Shown piece by piece: positions 31,295 through 43,237 of a stretch of 64,000 nucleotides of DNA. The DNA is from Kalaharituber pfeilii (lineage: Eukaryota > Ascomycota > Pezizomycetes > Pezizales > Pezizaceae). The notes beneath the pieces were generated by a model. It did not search any database. It was not told where the DNA came from and was given only the letters and a program-made list of their open reading frames with translations. Position 1 is the stretch's first letter, and each line of letters opens with the position of its first letter. The stretch covers positions 248,001 to 312,000 of the forward strand of contig WHUZ01000032.1 of assembly GCA_015179045.1 (NCBI GenBank). The letters are read 5' to 3'. Position numbers and translations under genes: made by a program.

Positions 31295-31297
31295 ACA
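31261..31297. repeat. C20 homopolymer followed by (AC) microsatellite
   Basis: A run of C from about 31261 to 31280 followed by about eight AC units. Confidence 0.95.
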
Positions 31298-31663
31298 AAA
31301 TCCAATGCTCAAAGAAAAGCACCCGGTTCCTCTGAGAATACAGGTTATTTATCGTATCGTTCCGTTAATACTGCAAAGACCTATCAATCACGCAGGCCAA
31401 CCTAACTGAAGTTCCGGAGTCTAATGCGTTCACCAAAGAAGAAAGGGTACGAATGATAATTGTTTACTACATACCGATTACCACATCAATGAATTTCTTA
31501 AACTGACGTTGACGGATTGCAAGATTGCCAGTATAAGTTATCCTCGCAGGCGCCGGTTGAGTTCCTCCCCTAGTAATCTACTTAAATAGTACACATAAAC
31601 AGTACCTAGCAACTTCAAAACTAACCTCCCAACCCATCAATTGCTATTCAATTGCAGGAAAGC

Positions 31664-32240
31664 TCACAACATCCCGATTCCGAGCATTACGTGAGGGAGC
31701 GAGCGGAATGGACGCAAGAATTGCATAAACCCATCTTCCTTTTCTTTGATTGTTGCGACGATGTCGGCACTCATATTTTTCATATCTGCCTTGTTCTCAT
31801 TCCGTAACTCCTTCGTGTCTGCCTTGATCTCGGCCCGCAGCTCGTTTATGTTCGCTACCATACTGCCTTCGAGTTCAGGATCACTTTTAATACTATCTGG
31901 GAGATATATCGGCAGAGGGAAACTAAAGAGGAAGATAGAATATGTACGATGTCCAATCCCATCAAAACTGTTCCTACACGAAGTGAGAAGAGCTTGTTGT
32001 GGAGCGCTGGAATCCGTCTTTGTATTGTCTCTCCAGAATCTCAACAGGCTTTCAATACGATCCGCATGTGCCGAGCTGATTGTGAATTGTATATTGTGAA
32101 TCATTCTTCCTTAGTCTCGAGAGTGCTCAATCTTTCCCCGTGGCGAACACAGATGGCGTTTTTCTTCGCCATCACTACTCTTAGTACTTCTATTGTGTTC
32201 CTCTGCAAATCCACCAAGTTAGTATATCTAACTGATGCTT
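31664..32240 (-). pseudogene. Coiled-coil gene fragment, probably degenerate
   Basis: The minus strand encodes a heptad-like segment NINELRAEIKADTKELRNE and MKNMSADIVATIKEKEDG (about 31860-31735), ending at a stop at 31664. Upstream, a textbook intron (GTGAGT donor at about 32252, ATACTAAC branch, TTGCAG acceptor near 32200) leads into a short exon that ends in a stop. The C-terminal block MQFLRPFRSLPHVML has a counterpart at 38440-38496. The exons do not join without stops, so I call it a pseudogene. Confidence 0.4.
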
Positions 32241-32880
32241 CAATGACTTGAAACTCACCCTCGTATTGCTAAACTGCCTGGATAATGGTAGAGGCTATTG
32301 TGGAGACAACATTGGAAGGTTTACGGAACTGGTGGTTAAGGTAAATAGACGGCCGTTTCTCCTTTGTTGGGCGGTGTATGTTCTCGTTCCAAGACCTTCC
32401 ATAAAATAATAGAAAGAGAGGAAAATCAGACATCCACTCTAACAATACTGCATCTAACAAAACAATCCGCGCCCTTGAACATTCATTCGGGGCACCCTCC
32501 CGAGATTGAACTTTGCAATAAGCCTATCCTCAGAAGTTTGAAATGTCCTTCTCTATCTCAGTCCTGATATTGCTTCTCTGGTTTCAGATGCCGTTATCAA
32601 CGTTTTCACTGTACTGAGCATGTCATCGCTCATCTTCCCTTACCTTGCCCGCAAACTGGCCTCTGTCAGCAGAAATGATTCATCAAACGACACCCTGGAA
32701 AACCTACTGCTCCAACTCCAAGTAGCACCTTCCCCACCCCAAAAGCGAGGAATTTCCACATAAGTTATCAATCATAGCTTCGAAAGTTTGGTAAAGCCGT
32801 CTTCATATCCGTTTTGCATACTTATCAGATAGTATGAACCGGAAAGACAAGAAAAACTGTCCATCATGAAATCCAATACC

Positions 32881-33559
32881 TCACATTTTGCAATCGGAAA
32901 ACCCTGCTTCAAGCCCCAGCTCACGATATTGCCCCTTGAGCTGCTCAGGGGTTTCAAGTCGACCTTTTTCAGATTTTTGTTTCCAATTTGCCCAGTGCAC
33001 TCGCAAGTTTGTGGCTTTCATCCTTGACAGCAGATTCTCTTCTTTATTACCAATATCGTCTTTATTTGCGAAAATTTCTGAGGCGGAGCTTATTTTCTTA
33101 CAAAGCTTGGTATCTATATCGCGTATGTCCTTCTTCACACCGGTTCTGTAAAGATAGTTCTGAGCAAAGAGTATGGTACCGGTGATTACTATAGCCACAG
33201 GCCCCAAAAGTTCTCGAGTGACTAAATGAAGACAACACTTTCGTTAGCCATTATTGATGGTATCTCCTTTCATAGAGGATAATTACTTTTCGATGACAGC
33301 CTTCTTTCCTGTTGAAGTCCGCGCCCATTGATAGTGAACTGAGACTTTAGACCTGTGAACTGTTAAGCATCCGCTCGACGGATGAGCTAGATATGGCGTA
33401 TGTAGAATATACGTACTTACTGGGATCTGGTGATGTTGATGTTTGTTTGGTGGCATATAGGCGCTCGCCAGAAGTCGATAGTGACACTGAAGTTCTCTTC
33501 CTTCGTTGCATATCTTCCTTGACGCCAGCTTCGGGTGGCATTCTAGAGGTGATCGCCAT
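32881..33559 (-). CDS. Small three-exon gene: single-pass membrane, coiled-coil protein (181 aa)
   Basis: Exons 33559-33421, 33352-33287 and 33221-32881. Intron 1 (68 bp) has GTAAGT and TTCACAG; intron 2 (65 bp) has GTAATT, a GCTAAC branch and TTTAG. The joined frame is exactly 182 codons including the stop, and the phases match at both junctions. The N-terminal 60 residues are basic and Ser/Thr-rich. One membrane helix follows (GPVAIVITGTILFAQNYL, about residues 73-90), then a charged segment VKKDIRDIDTKL likely to be a coiled coil. No domain recognised. The gene sits among diverged copies of related exons. The start could be further upstream, since the frame is open to 33787. Confidence 0.55.
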
Positions 33560-33779
33560 ATCCTCCGTTTCCCTCAACCAGACTACCTTTCTCTCAGCGG
33601 ACTGCGTTTCTCTCGCATGCGACGCTATTAAATAAAGAATACTAGGGAAACAAATTCTCATCGAAGGATTGAAGCAAACATCACTGACACAGCAAACACT
33701 AACCCAACCGAAACACATGACAAAGAGAGGATACAAGAGAAATTGCTTTATTACATGAAAATAAATACAATCATCAGCA

Positions 33780-34690
33780 TGCATCACAATGCAGTTGCTA
33801 TCAACCCGATATATTTAGACAAGCCAGTTCTTGCAATCCTGTACCAATCTAGCGACAGGCATGTTCAAAGCCTGAAGAAGACGATCGATTTCAGCCCCAT
33901 CAGATCTTGTCAGATCAAGTGTATTATTTCACAAGCTTCAACACTAAACTTGGTCTCCTGAGGCCATTCCAGTAGCTGGGAAGCCTTCGATAACCTCATC
34001 ATTTCTATCATATAATGGTTCCAGCACCGAAGTCATTGCGAGTGATAGTCGAGTTATACAGTCATGCAAGGTCGAAATATTCAGTTTCGTGTTGAAGAAT
34101 AGGTAAACTGCACACTTGTACGGCCTTCATTAGTCCGGACTTGGTTGACCAATTCCTCGGCCTGGAGATTCCATCCGCAGCTATAGTAATCATGCTACGT
34201 TGCTGGATGAAGTTACCGGTATTCTCCCCTCCATGGTTGAACTAAGGAAACAGCGGTAGCCCCTATCTGAATATTCTCTATACTGGAATTCCCATGCAAC
34301 AACGCATTAGAATGTATTTGAAACCAAGCCTATATGCTTGACAAGGCGTGTTCTCCGAATTTTCATGGGTTATATTGACCGCTTGGAGTAACTGCAAACC
34401 ATTCTCTTTAGATTTGGTGTGGGGTACATGCTGCTTGAATATTTTAAGCTTTTGTTCGCTGGTAAAAGATACCGAATTACGCGGGTAGAATAATTTTCAA
34501 TATCTTCCGCATAATGTAATGCTGCATGACAGTTCGGAACTTTTGACTTTCAGCTGAGGTTTGAATACCGTTGACCACACATTGAAATGACAATCTTGTA
34601 TCCACAATCGCTCGCGGTATTTGTTCACGTTCGGACGTAATTAACTCTTTTTCATAATCAGGTAGTTTGAGATGCAAACTTGTCCGCTCA
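33780..34690 (-). pseudogene. Exon relics related to 29.1-29.5 kb
   Basis: Minus-strand pieces around 34090-33850 read RLSLAMTSVLEPLYDRND and, after a likely intron, IDRLLQALNMPVARLVQ. A further open piece is at 34677-34477 (ELITSEREQIPRAIVDTR). These may be N-terminal exons of the 32881-33559 gene or of a separate decayed gene. I could not join them in frame. Confidence 0.3.
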
Positions 34691-34872
34691 ACTCACAGCC
34701 GAACCAAGGGCGTTAAGAAGCGAGGTAATTTTGTTCAAGATAAATAATGAATGTTGTGCTCGAATAGCCTTGCACTAGACAAATGCGCCAAAAGTTGACC
34801 GCGCTCCACAAATGCTGCAGTAGAGGGAGTTCCTGCATAGGTATGCATCTCAGGAATTCTCATGGTCCTCCC

Positions 34873-35919
34873 CTACGCCTGTAAACCATGGAAAAATGAC
34901 CCTGCGCCTCTGACTAGCAACATTGGTGGACCCGTGCAAAATTTCAGCGCTGGTGAGCCTGATGCGCCTCGGGGATATGGCGTAGGCAAGCATTTGCCAT
35001 ACCGGGCCTCATCACCGTCAGTATATAGACCTTTGGTGTTGGTAATGCCGAAGGTGTGGTGGCCCTTGTCAGCTCCTCTTGCAATAACCTCCTCCCACCA
35101 AGCACGAACATTCTTGTGGAAACCTTTGACCACCGTAGTACATCCATCATCATCCCCATTATCCAGTCTTAGACTGCCCTGTATCATGTTGACATAGCGG
35201 GAATTGCTGTGGCGAAATTTGTGGACGTTGAGATCACACTGGTGGGATCCGGTAGACTCCCCCTGGAGTGCATCTTTGGTGTAGTACAGAACTGAAACGA
35301 GGCACCAGTTGACACCGGGCCACTCACCCTTGACTTCCCCCTCTGAAATCTTCTTAAACCCCCTCATGTTGATATGCTCACTAACTTACTCCACGTCTTG
35401 TGAATGAATGCGTACTCCTTCTTTGCTAAAGCCATGAAATGCGCCAGCTGCGACCACTGAAACTCGAAGCACCGGGTATCCGCCAGCTCGCGGTGCTGTG
35501 GCTCGTTCGAGGGAAGTGACCGGAGACTGTCAGGGATGGAGAAGCTATGCGGGAGTGGACATTATCCGAATCTTCAATCGAGCTGTATCATGAGCAACAT
35601 CTACGATTAATAGATTCTCCGGATTTTTGATGTTACCCTCCATAATTCCTTTCACCACATGCACCACCTTCTCAGCACGATCTGCGAATCCCGTGCACTC
35701 CTTCGTTCTGGAAGTCCTTCGCATAAGGGGCGTTGGTTCACCTAAACTTGATAGAAACACTTCACAGAACACTCTGATATCACGGTTTTCAAAACTCCAG
35801 CCATGAGCGGTGTTCAATTGACGGCCAGATTGCCACATCAAGACCATTCTTGCCCCCACAGTAAAGTCATAGGTGTAGCCAAACGATCCGGTATTAGCGA
35901 TGCCGGGACCTATTGCCAT
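34873..35919 (-). pseudogene. Phytanoyl-CoA dioxygenase-like fungal gene with one frameshift
   Basis: Two exons: one ending at 35390 (GTAAGT donor) and one from 35342 to 34873, with a 47-bp intron. The second exon reads EWPGVNWCLVSVLYY ... DLNVHKFRHSN ... NGDDDGCTTVVKGFHK, where the last part matches the G-C-T-x-V-x-x-G-x-H strand of PhyH-type 2-oxoglutarate/Fe(II) oxygenases; this whole pattern recurs in a fungal protein family. The first exon (35919-35560) reads IGPGIANTGSFGYTYDF and VVHVVKGIMEG. At about 35560 the frame must change by one base to reach SFSIPDSLRSLPSNEP, the expected continuation. Either the gene is freshly inactivated or the base is a sequence error. The 5' exon(s) above 35919 are not resolved. 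Confidence 0.45.
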
Positions 35920-35999
35920 AATCAGATTCAGTACTCTTTACAAGGACTCAGACACTTACCCGTCTACCGATTACTCTCCCTGTAGCTGGAAAGTTTGGA

Positions 36000-38900
36000 A
36001 TAAATTGGTGGCTTACACCATATAACACTTCCAATGGTGTGTCAGTATTAGTGACAGAGGGATTGGTAAGCCTGGCAGCGCGGTTGCGGTTACATGTATG
36101 TGTATGTGTCAGAAAAGAATGTTGCCGTCTACAGACAAGCGTAGCATCCGCTGTATTTGGTGTAGTCTTACGTCGATTTGTTGGACTCTCACGTCAATCC
36201 GCTGCTTTCCTTGCTATAACAACTTGATTTCCTTGCTTGACAGCAGGGAATTGTTATCACCTAACGCAACGTCATTCGTGATTCCCTGAAGATGATGGGT
36301 TAAATTGGCGAATGTCTGGTAGTTATCCTGCCATTGCTCCACAAAAGTCGAAACGTAATTACTTAGGTGCTATCATCGGAATGAGTGCTGATCCATTGTG
36401 GAAGGAGTCATTTCTGTACAACACGTATCCTGGTGATGGATGGTGGGGAGAGGAACGGTGAGTGAACAGAGGAAGTGCCCCTTATATAATACGCTAGCCT
36501 GATCTGTCACGATTCAGGCCTAATAGGGTAGTCTTTGACTACCCTAGTGGGCCCTAATCAGTGTATGGTTTTTGCAACACGCGTGTCAACCTGACTAGAC
36601 TTGCGGATAACCCGGTTCGACAACCCGATATAATGCCCGAACCTTGAAAGTGAGTGTCGATGACGTCTATATGTCTGTTAACTGGTACAGGAGTCTCTCC
36701 TCTCCTCTGAGTCCCATCATATTATCCTCCTGCCTGACTAATCCATCCACAGCCACAACCAAGCCATACAATTTAATCCAATTATCTTAACCCAAGCCGA
36801 GAGTTGCCTGCCACCTGGTTCTAGCATATCCCACCCAACAAAATCTATATCCTTCTTGCAACAAGAATGTATATTGTAACTTGTAGGTTGTGAGGGAACA
36901 GAACATGAGGGCAGAATCTTCCCGAGCTATCTACTCTTCTATCCTCCTCTAGCCTGGTTGCATCCTCCTCCGTAAGACCATCCACCACATCCTGTAACCT
37001 AAATGTGTCCGCTAACATCTTCCAATCACACTTGCTTAGTAACAGTTAGTCCTCACACTTGTTCTCAATCGAGATCCCTGGTCTCATGCCACGAGATCCC
37101 TTCAATAGATAACCCCAAAGGTCCTAGTGATCGGTTGATCTGGTTATCTGTCCTAATATTATTGATCTGTTTTATTGATTAGATTTGAGATATCTGAATA
37201 CTTACCATCAAGCTGAGTGGTTTCCCTGGGGGTCCTTGGGAAGCAAAATATTGCATTATTGTTGTCTCTAAGGACTCCAGTAAGGCCAATGGACTATAGA
37301 TTTTTGCTGTTCTGTACTCTGGCAAGATTGTTCCTTTCGATTCCTGAAGAATTAGCAAATCATCTGATTTGTCCGGAAGGAATTAAGTATTTACGAGCGT
37401 AGGAACATTACAACTAGTTGCCGGTGGTTTCTGTCTAAGTTCTTGCAACGTTCTCACCATCGCACCCAACTCTGAGACTGGCATGTTCGGCAGTTCACCC
37501 ATCCGGGTCCCAATAATGTTGAGACCATGTTGTAGTTTGTGGAAAGTCTGGATGTTCTTCATGGGTCGTCTTCCATTTAGTATCCATTTGACTCTGGTGA
37601 ACAGGAGGTATGTTCAACGACGGGGACGCGACTTGTTCAACGATGGGATGAGTGGCGGGAGGGGAACGGTAAATTGAGCTCTTGAAGTAAATGGTTCACC
37701 TGATCTTCTACTCTAATGTTATTTTTCTGTATATTAGATTAGAAATATGTAGATACTTACCATCCCGCTGAGTAATCTCTCTAGGAGTTCTAGAGAAATT
37801 GAGTACTGGATTATATTGCTGAAGCCCCGAAATGACTCTATTCGAGTGAATAGATCACAGTTCATATGACAGGCAAGATCGTTTTTTTCGCTTCTTCAAG
37901 AATTAGCAAATTAGATAGACTGCGTCGTTGAGATTATTTAAGTACTTAAGTCCGAGGAAGGAGGTTAACAAGTTCCTGATGTTATGTAACTACAGTAACT
38001 CCTCTTGGTTTCTGCTCACGTTGCTGGGTAGTTTTATCATTTCCGCTCCGACCATGACTAAACCAGCCTTGAGTCTTTCAAAATTTAGCTGGTCCGTTGT
38101 GAATTGGTGGGGTGTTACTGGTGGTGTTTTTTTATATTACTGTCAGGATATAGCCTGCAGTTTCTTCATGGTAGGTCAACTATTCCCATGTATTTTTGAT
38201 TTTATATTTCTCTGTTGCTTTCGCCGTGTCTGGTAGGTTATTGTTATTACATTTCTTTATACCTATTGAAGTTCTATACCTTATGGCATCTTTTTGTTGT
38301 GATTTTTGATGGGTAGACGGATGTTCCAGAAATAGACTCCGTATGGACATCCCAAGAGATTGCTTGAATTTACTGTCCACTTAGCCTGGTTGCACTATCA
38401 TACCCTCTAGGGGGGTCCCATTTGCAGGAGAGTTAGAAGCATCCTGATTCCCGTCAATACATAAGGGAGCGAGTGGAGTATGCGCAGGAACTGCATGGCT
38501 GTTAAGTTGTGAGAAGGGGTTTCCGCCAGTTCGATGAGACGTTCCAATACACCACTTGCAGTTATTTGTATTGGTGATAACCGTGGCTCGTTGTGAGATA
38601 GCCAAGCGTATCTAATAATTAAATCTCAATGTGGGAACGAGAACATGCTTGTTATACGTTTGCATCTAAAATTTTGAAGAGGCAGAGGCAGAGGGGGAGG
38701 TGGATTTAAAGGCCAAGAGGACATGTATGTAGACACTGCAGAGCCCGTAGGCTCAATTGCCGAGGGAGAAAAAAAAAAAAAAAAAAAAAGGTAGTTGTAT
38801 TTCCTTTCCGGAATCTAGTTTAGTGCCAATTGCAAGTTACAGAGAGTAGCTGTTGGACCTTACATGGAAAGAACGCGGTTATATCCTATCGAAACGTTCC

Positions 38901-39040
38901 TTAGATCTCTCGAACGCTTCAAGGATTTGTTGCCCAGCCATGAAAGTGAGGGTGTACTTACACGGGATAGGCTCGCGTATGCACTTCCCAAAGAGATTGC
39001 TTGAATGTGCTTGATTTCGCCTCTTAACTACATCAACCAC
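36000..39040. other. Tandemly duplicated, decayed minus-strand gene segments
   Basis: Segments 37137-37450 and 37690-38060 share order and wording (ATACTTACCATC..GCTGAGT, AAGAATTAGCAAAT, TGGTTTCTG), spaced about 560 bp apart. Reversed, ACTTACCATC is a GATGGTAAGT splice donor. 38440-38496 matches 31671-31727. An A19 run lies near 38770. No intact frame is seen. Confidence 0.4.
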
Positions 39041-39075
39041 TTTGTCCACTCTGGTTACGAGACTATTTGTCCACT
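39041..39075. mobile_element. 15-bp micro-insertion with 10-bp target duplication (site 2)
   Basis: CTGGTTACGAGACTA (39051-39065) is flanked by TTTGTCCACT on both sides (39041-39050 and 39066-39075), a perfect 10-bp direct repeat. The core is identical to the one at 4950-4964. Confidence 0.65.
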
Positions 39076-39415
39076 ACATCAATTGTTGCAAGTACTTTGA
39101 TCTACCAATATCATTGTACATCATGTTGGCTGCAAACTCCTCGCTATGCATAGCACTCATTTATGCGACTGCGAAGCCGTTCCGGCTGTCGCATATCGCC
39201 TGCATCCACCGACCGCCCGCCTGGTTGCGGTGAGCCCGTAACACTGGGCACGAGAACAACCCCCCATCATAACCACCATAACAATTAATTACTAAAAAAT
39301 ATAAAACAATTACCACTGTGGAGCGAGATAGTAACCTCCACAGCAAAGTCCACAGCAGACCACACAGAAAACTCTGCAGAAAACTCCACAGCAAACCGCA
39401 CAGCAATGATCAATC

Positions 39416-41290
39416 TTAAAAAAACACCCACTGCACAACCTCAGACCGAGGTTTCTTCCAACGTTGGTAAGTGGACTCAGAATCAAATGATTTTTTGAAC
39501 ATAAAATTATCGTGCGCCATAGTAATTGGGTTTCCATCCGTGGCCCCCTCCGGCCGGACGATGTCGATGGTGTTAGGGTTTGGCGGATAACAAACGCTGT
39601 TGGCTTCTCCGGCTTCGTCAAAATCGATGATCAGCGCCTTCTCTGTTGGTTCTGAGACTAGTACATTCGATGGGCGTAAGTCTCCATGAACGAAACCATT
39701 TGTGTGAAGCAAAGAAACACTCTCCATAATAGATTCTCTGAACTGTTCCCTACTCTCGGATTCAAGTATTGATAAGGATTGGTACGGTTTACCGACATAC
39801 TGCATAACCACCATTTTCCAGCCCTCTGGTATATTCTCCAATCCGCGCAGCTTTGATGCGAAGCCCTTATCTGATAAGAGTTCATGTGCTTCTCATCATC
39901 TGCCTCGGCCAGAAACAAGAGGCTGTTATCTATTTGGCGGCCTGAATACTCAAAGTTGACTGGATTGGAACCACCGTCAAACGGTATAAATGACGTTTTA
40001 AGGAAATACACTCTCCGATGATGGCAAATTGGGCATGCCTGGAAGGCCTCCATAGTGTTGATCAAGTGCAACAAGCGATTCTCGCAATGCAGCCAAACAC
40101 CTTGTCACTGCTAGACGGTGATTTTCGTCGTAGGGATCGGAACAAAACGAAAACGCTGGAGTAAATGGTTCCGAAAAGATGCCTTCGCCTGTGACCAAAC
40201 ACCAGTAATTTGGAATAGGTACTAATGAATAAGTTAGTCTCTAACTATATAGATTAAGCAGTTTGATGCCTACCAAATATTAGGACAATCATGACTAGGA
40301 TAGCATTCTTGGATAAATAGTCACCCTCTTCATTTTTAAGCTCGTCAAGATAATCCATATAAAACATTGGCGCTTGAAAATAGGGGTTGGAGTAGTCTCG
40401 TAACCAGACGCTGACTAGGGTTGGAGCTTATTCCCGTAATCTCATTCTTAACTTCGACTAGGAGGCGGATGAATTACCACAGCTGGTGTATGCGTAGCTA
40501 TCGCTCATGCCATGAGCACGTCCCGAGTGCAAGCTAATTTTGAAGTGATCCCGAAAAAAATTATGAAAAGCTGTTTCTCGGTCTATCTCATCATAATATG
40601 TTTTTAACATCACTGATCTCAACACTAAAAATGCATAATTGTCCCCCGCGGTCGGGTCCATTGTTGTCCACAAATCACAAAAGGATCCAAAAATAGGGTC
40701 CAACAGACTCAGCGGCACCTTGGAATAATCGAGAGGTCGGTTCGCGTAAATCTTTATAGCACCCTTCGGTACACGTCGTTCAAAGGCTGAATTATATAGC
40801 GCTTTTGATGGCGCATCTCTGGTAAATTTGGCTAACATATCTTGAATGTCTTTGCCTCGTTTTCTTTTCTTTGAGGGCTCATTTGTGCGAAGTTCTGACG
40901 GTGTAGTAACAACGACAGTACAGTTAGCAAATATGCATTATGCGTAGTTAAAAACGAAATGAGTCCCACTTACCGAGTGGAAGAAAGACAAAGAACCGAA
41001 TGTTCTTAGCGGAAGACACAACCAGGGAATCCTGTCTCCAAACTCGCTCGAGAACTCTCTTAAGATCATCCCTAGAAAAGAGTTCCACTGCATCTTTAGG
41101 GTTGTTGTCGTATTTAGCCTTGATAATGAGGTCGGCAGCATCATAATTGTTCAATGTAATTGCCAATTCCTTTTTGATTGCTTGCTTGAGGCTCCCACAT
41201 ATTTAATTCCTTCCAGTGACACTTTGCACCAGCAGCTTTCAGAGTTGATGGGCTGAAACCAAGCTTTTACTTGCAGTTGCCATGATGGTC
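39416..41290 (-). pseudogene. Crinkler-like gene (Ubl-like header, nuclease-like domain, kinase) with several breaks
   Basis: Read on the minus strand: a header segment LKQAIKKELAITLNNYDAADL (about 41200-41140), like the ubiquitin-like N-terminus of Crinkler (CRN) effectors; an intron with GTAAGT donor at 40972, GCTAAC branch and CAG acceptor near 40895; a basic patch KKRKRGK; then LLVEVKNEITG (about 40460-40430), which has the E-x-K of PD-(D/E)XK nucleases; then a second intron (about 40263-40212) and a kinase domain with MVVMQYV, VHGDLRPSNVLV (about 39690-39655) and IIDFDEAGE, ending at 39416. Known CR effectors join a nuclease-like and a kinase domain in this order. Breaks: a frame change in the header near 41190, one before EVKNE (about 40475), the micro-insertion at 40393-40417, and at least two in the kinase N-lobe (about 40018 and 39890). 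It cannot make a full product. The CRN name is inference from motifs. Confidence 0.5.
40384..40426. mobile_element. 25-bp micro-insertion with 9-bp target duplication inside the kinase pseudogene (site 3)
   Basis: GGGTTGGAG at 40384-40392 and 40418-40426 flank 25 bp that start TAGTC and end GACTA and include the 15-base core on the plus strand as TAGTCTCGTAACCAG. On the minus strand the reading frame before it (EVKNEITGISSNP) continues after it (YFQAPMFYMDYL) if the 34 bp of insert and one repeat are disregarded, so it was inserted into coding sequence. Confidence 0.65.
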
Positions 41291-43237
41291 TGTTGGTTGA
41301 TTTGACTGACTGATGGACAAATAGTTGAGAGAAGGAGGAGGATGCTTGCTCGGTGACTTATAAAGAGTAGGCTGCTAGAAGGGAGGGGTGGTGGGGAGCT
41401 AGGATGAGACTAGTGGGGAGCAGAGCGAGGGGGGAGGGGAAGATGGGGGATCAGTAGGGGGGATGAGTGAGAAGAACAGAAGAGATGGGGGGCGAAGGTT
41501 GAGACTAGGAGTAAGGGTGGAATTAGAGCCTTTTAGACCTACTCTGATGAGTAACAACTCACATAATTCATCTCCAGACATGTTGTGCCTTTCGGAGCAG
41601 AAACTTGTATGAGTACTATATAAAGGCTGCTCCGAATGCAGATGGCAGGTAAGTGAAGCTCCAGAGTAGAGCAATAGGCATCGGAAATGAAAATGGTTGT
41701 ACTATTAAGGTGCAATATATAAAGTATACTGTTACGGCTCATCGAACGGGCAGTCGGTGGATGGCGCGTGCACGAAATGCGCATATGTGCCACAAGCGAT
41801 ATGCGACAGCCGGAATGGCGTTGCAGTCACATAAATGAGCGCTATATGAGCTACGCAGAGGACTGCGAGCATCACTAGTCAAATGTCTTTTTGACCTGGC
41901 GGATCTTTGTTTACCAGATCCATTACATGTACTGAGAAATTTAGCTTAAGTTGCAAACATGTTAGCAAATATGAAAGTATTTCCGAAGATACTGTCTACA
42001 AACATAGATCTCTCAATATTCTGACTATCATTTGCATAGCATTGCACTAAACTAGCCTACTAGTTTAGTCTCATGTGCTAACCAGCTCCAGGACCGGAGC
42101 AAAAGAAGCGGAACCTCGGAGATGTTTCACACCAGACTCTCTTCCTTTCGTGAATTATTTAAGCGCTCTAAGAGAGTCTGGGCACGAGACCATCCATTTC
42201 TTGTTGCCCCGCTCGTAGCAACCCTTTTGAATAACAGTTTGTAAGCTGCATCCAACCTCTCGTCCACAAGCCTCAAAACTTCCTGTCCCAAGAATTACCC
42301 TGATATCTCAAGTCGGTGCCAACTGAACCTTCATAATTCCAACGTCCTAAAATGCCATTATTATGATGCCGTAGCGCAAGCACTAGATTTATAGCCTACT
42401 CTGTCAAACCTTTCCCATATAACGTAGCTCCCTTCAAAGTCTACAACCACCGGGGGCCAGCACAGCCAGCCGCCATCCTCGGCTGGAGAATTGAGAAAGC
42501 AATACTCGAGTACTAGTATCACAGCATGCATCGCCATTGCGTGCCTAGTTAGTTGTAGCCAAATAACATGTTCAGCAACAGTGAAAGGCATGTCTGTGTT
42601 GAAAATACCAAACTAGTGAATAGTTGGTCAAACCGTTATCGACGAATGATGTTCGAGTCAGGGCATCCCAAAAGGCTGACTTTTGATATCGATGGACCGT
42701 TGTGGAGGGGGCCTTTCCGCAGGTAAGCAAAGATGGCATGAGAACTAAAACCTTTTGTACGCTACATACCCACCTACATACTTAAGTTCTTTTTTTCTTC
42801 TATCCTCCTTAAGTAATTATGTACTACGTATATTGTACTAGTTACCTTATGTGGAAGCAAACCTGAGGAGCCAAGAGCCAAGATCCTCTGTATACATTTT
42901 AGAGCTACTTTACGTTTTGTTCGTATCCATACTTACTGTGCTTGATGTACCTTAACGTATGTAGTCACGGATAGTACATTGAAGTGAGTAAAAACAAATG
43001 CAGAGCCCACATAAAACCAGCAAAAGAAACCTTGTATCCCCCTTTACGTTTTCTTTTCTTTTAGTGTTATGGCAACCCTACATACCTAAGGAATGTTTTT
43101 AACAGCCCAGCCCTCCAATGAAACCCCATTCCCCCCTATAATGCTTGCCTACCCATTTCTTCTCTATTTCCTCATTTCTGTCTAAACCTTTCAATCCCCA
43201 CCTCAGTGGGTTTCAAACTTTTAAAGAAACTAATCCT
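41291..43237. other. No gene seen; boundary between the repeat-rich and gene-rich parts
   Basis: No supported gene. Short frames around 41400-41840 show no domain. The last 100 bp are the 3' flank of ARC1. Confidence 0.4.

Noticed and set aside
31261..31297. CRISPR-like or other array
   Set aside because: It is a homopolymer and dinucleotide microsatellite without spacers; no CRISPR is expected in a fungal nucleus.
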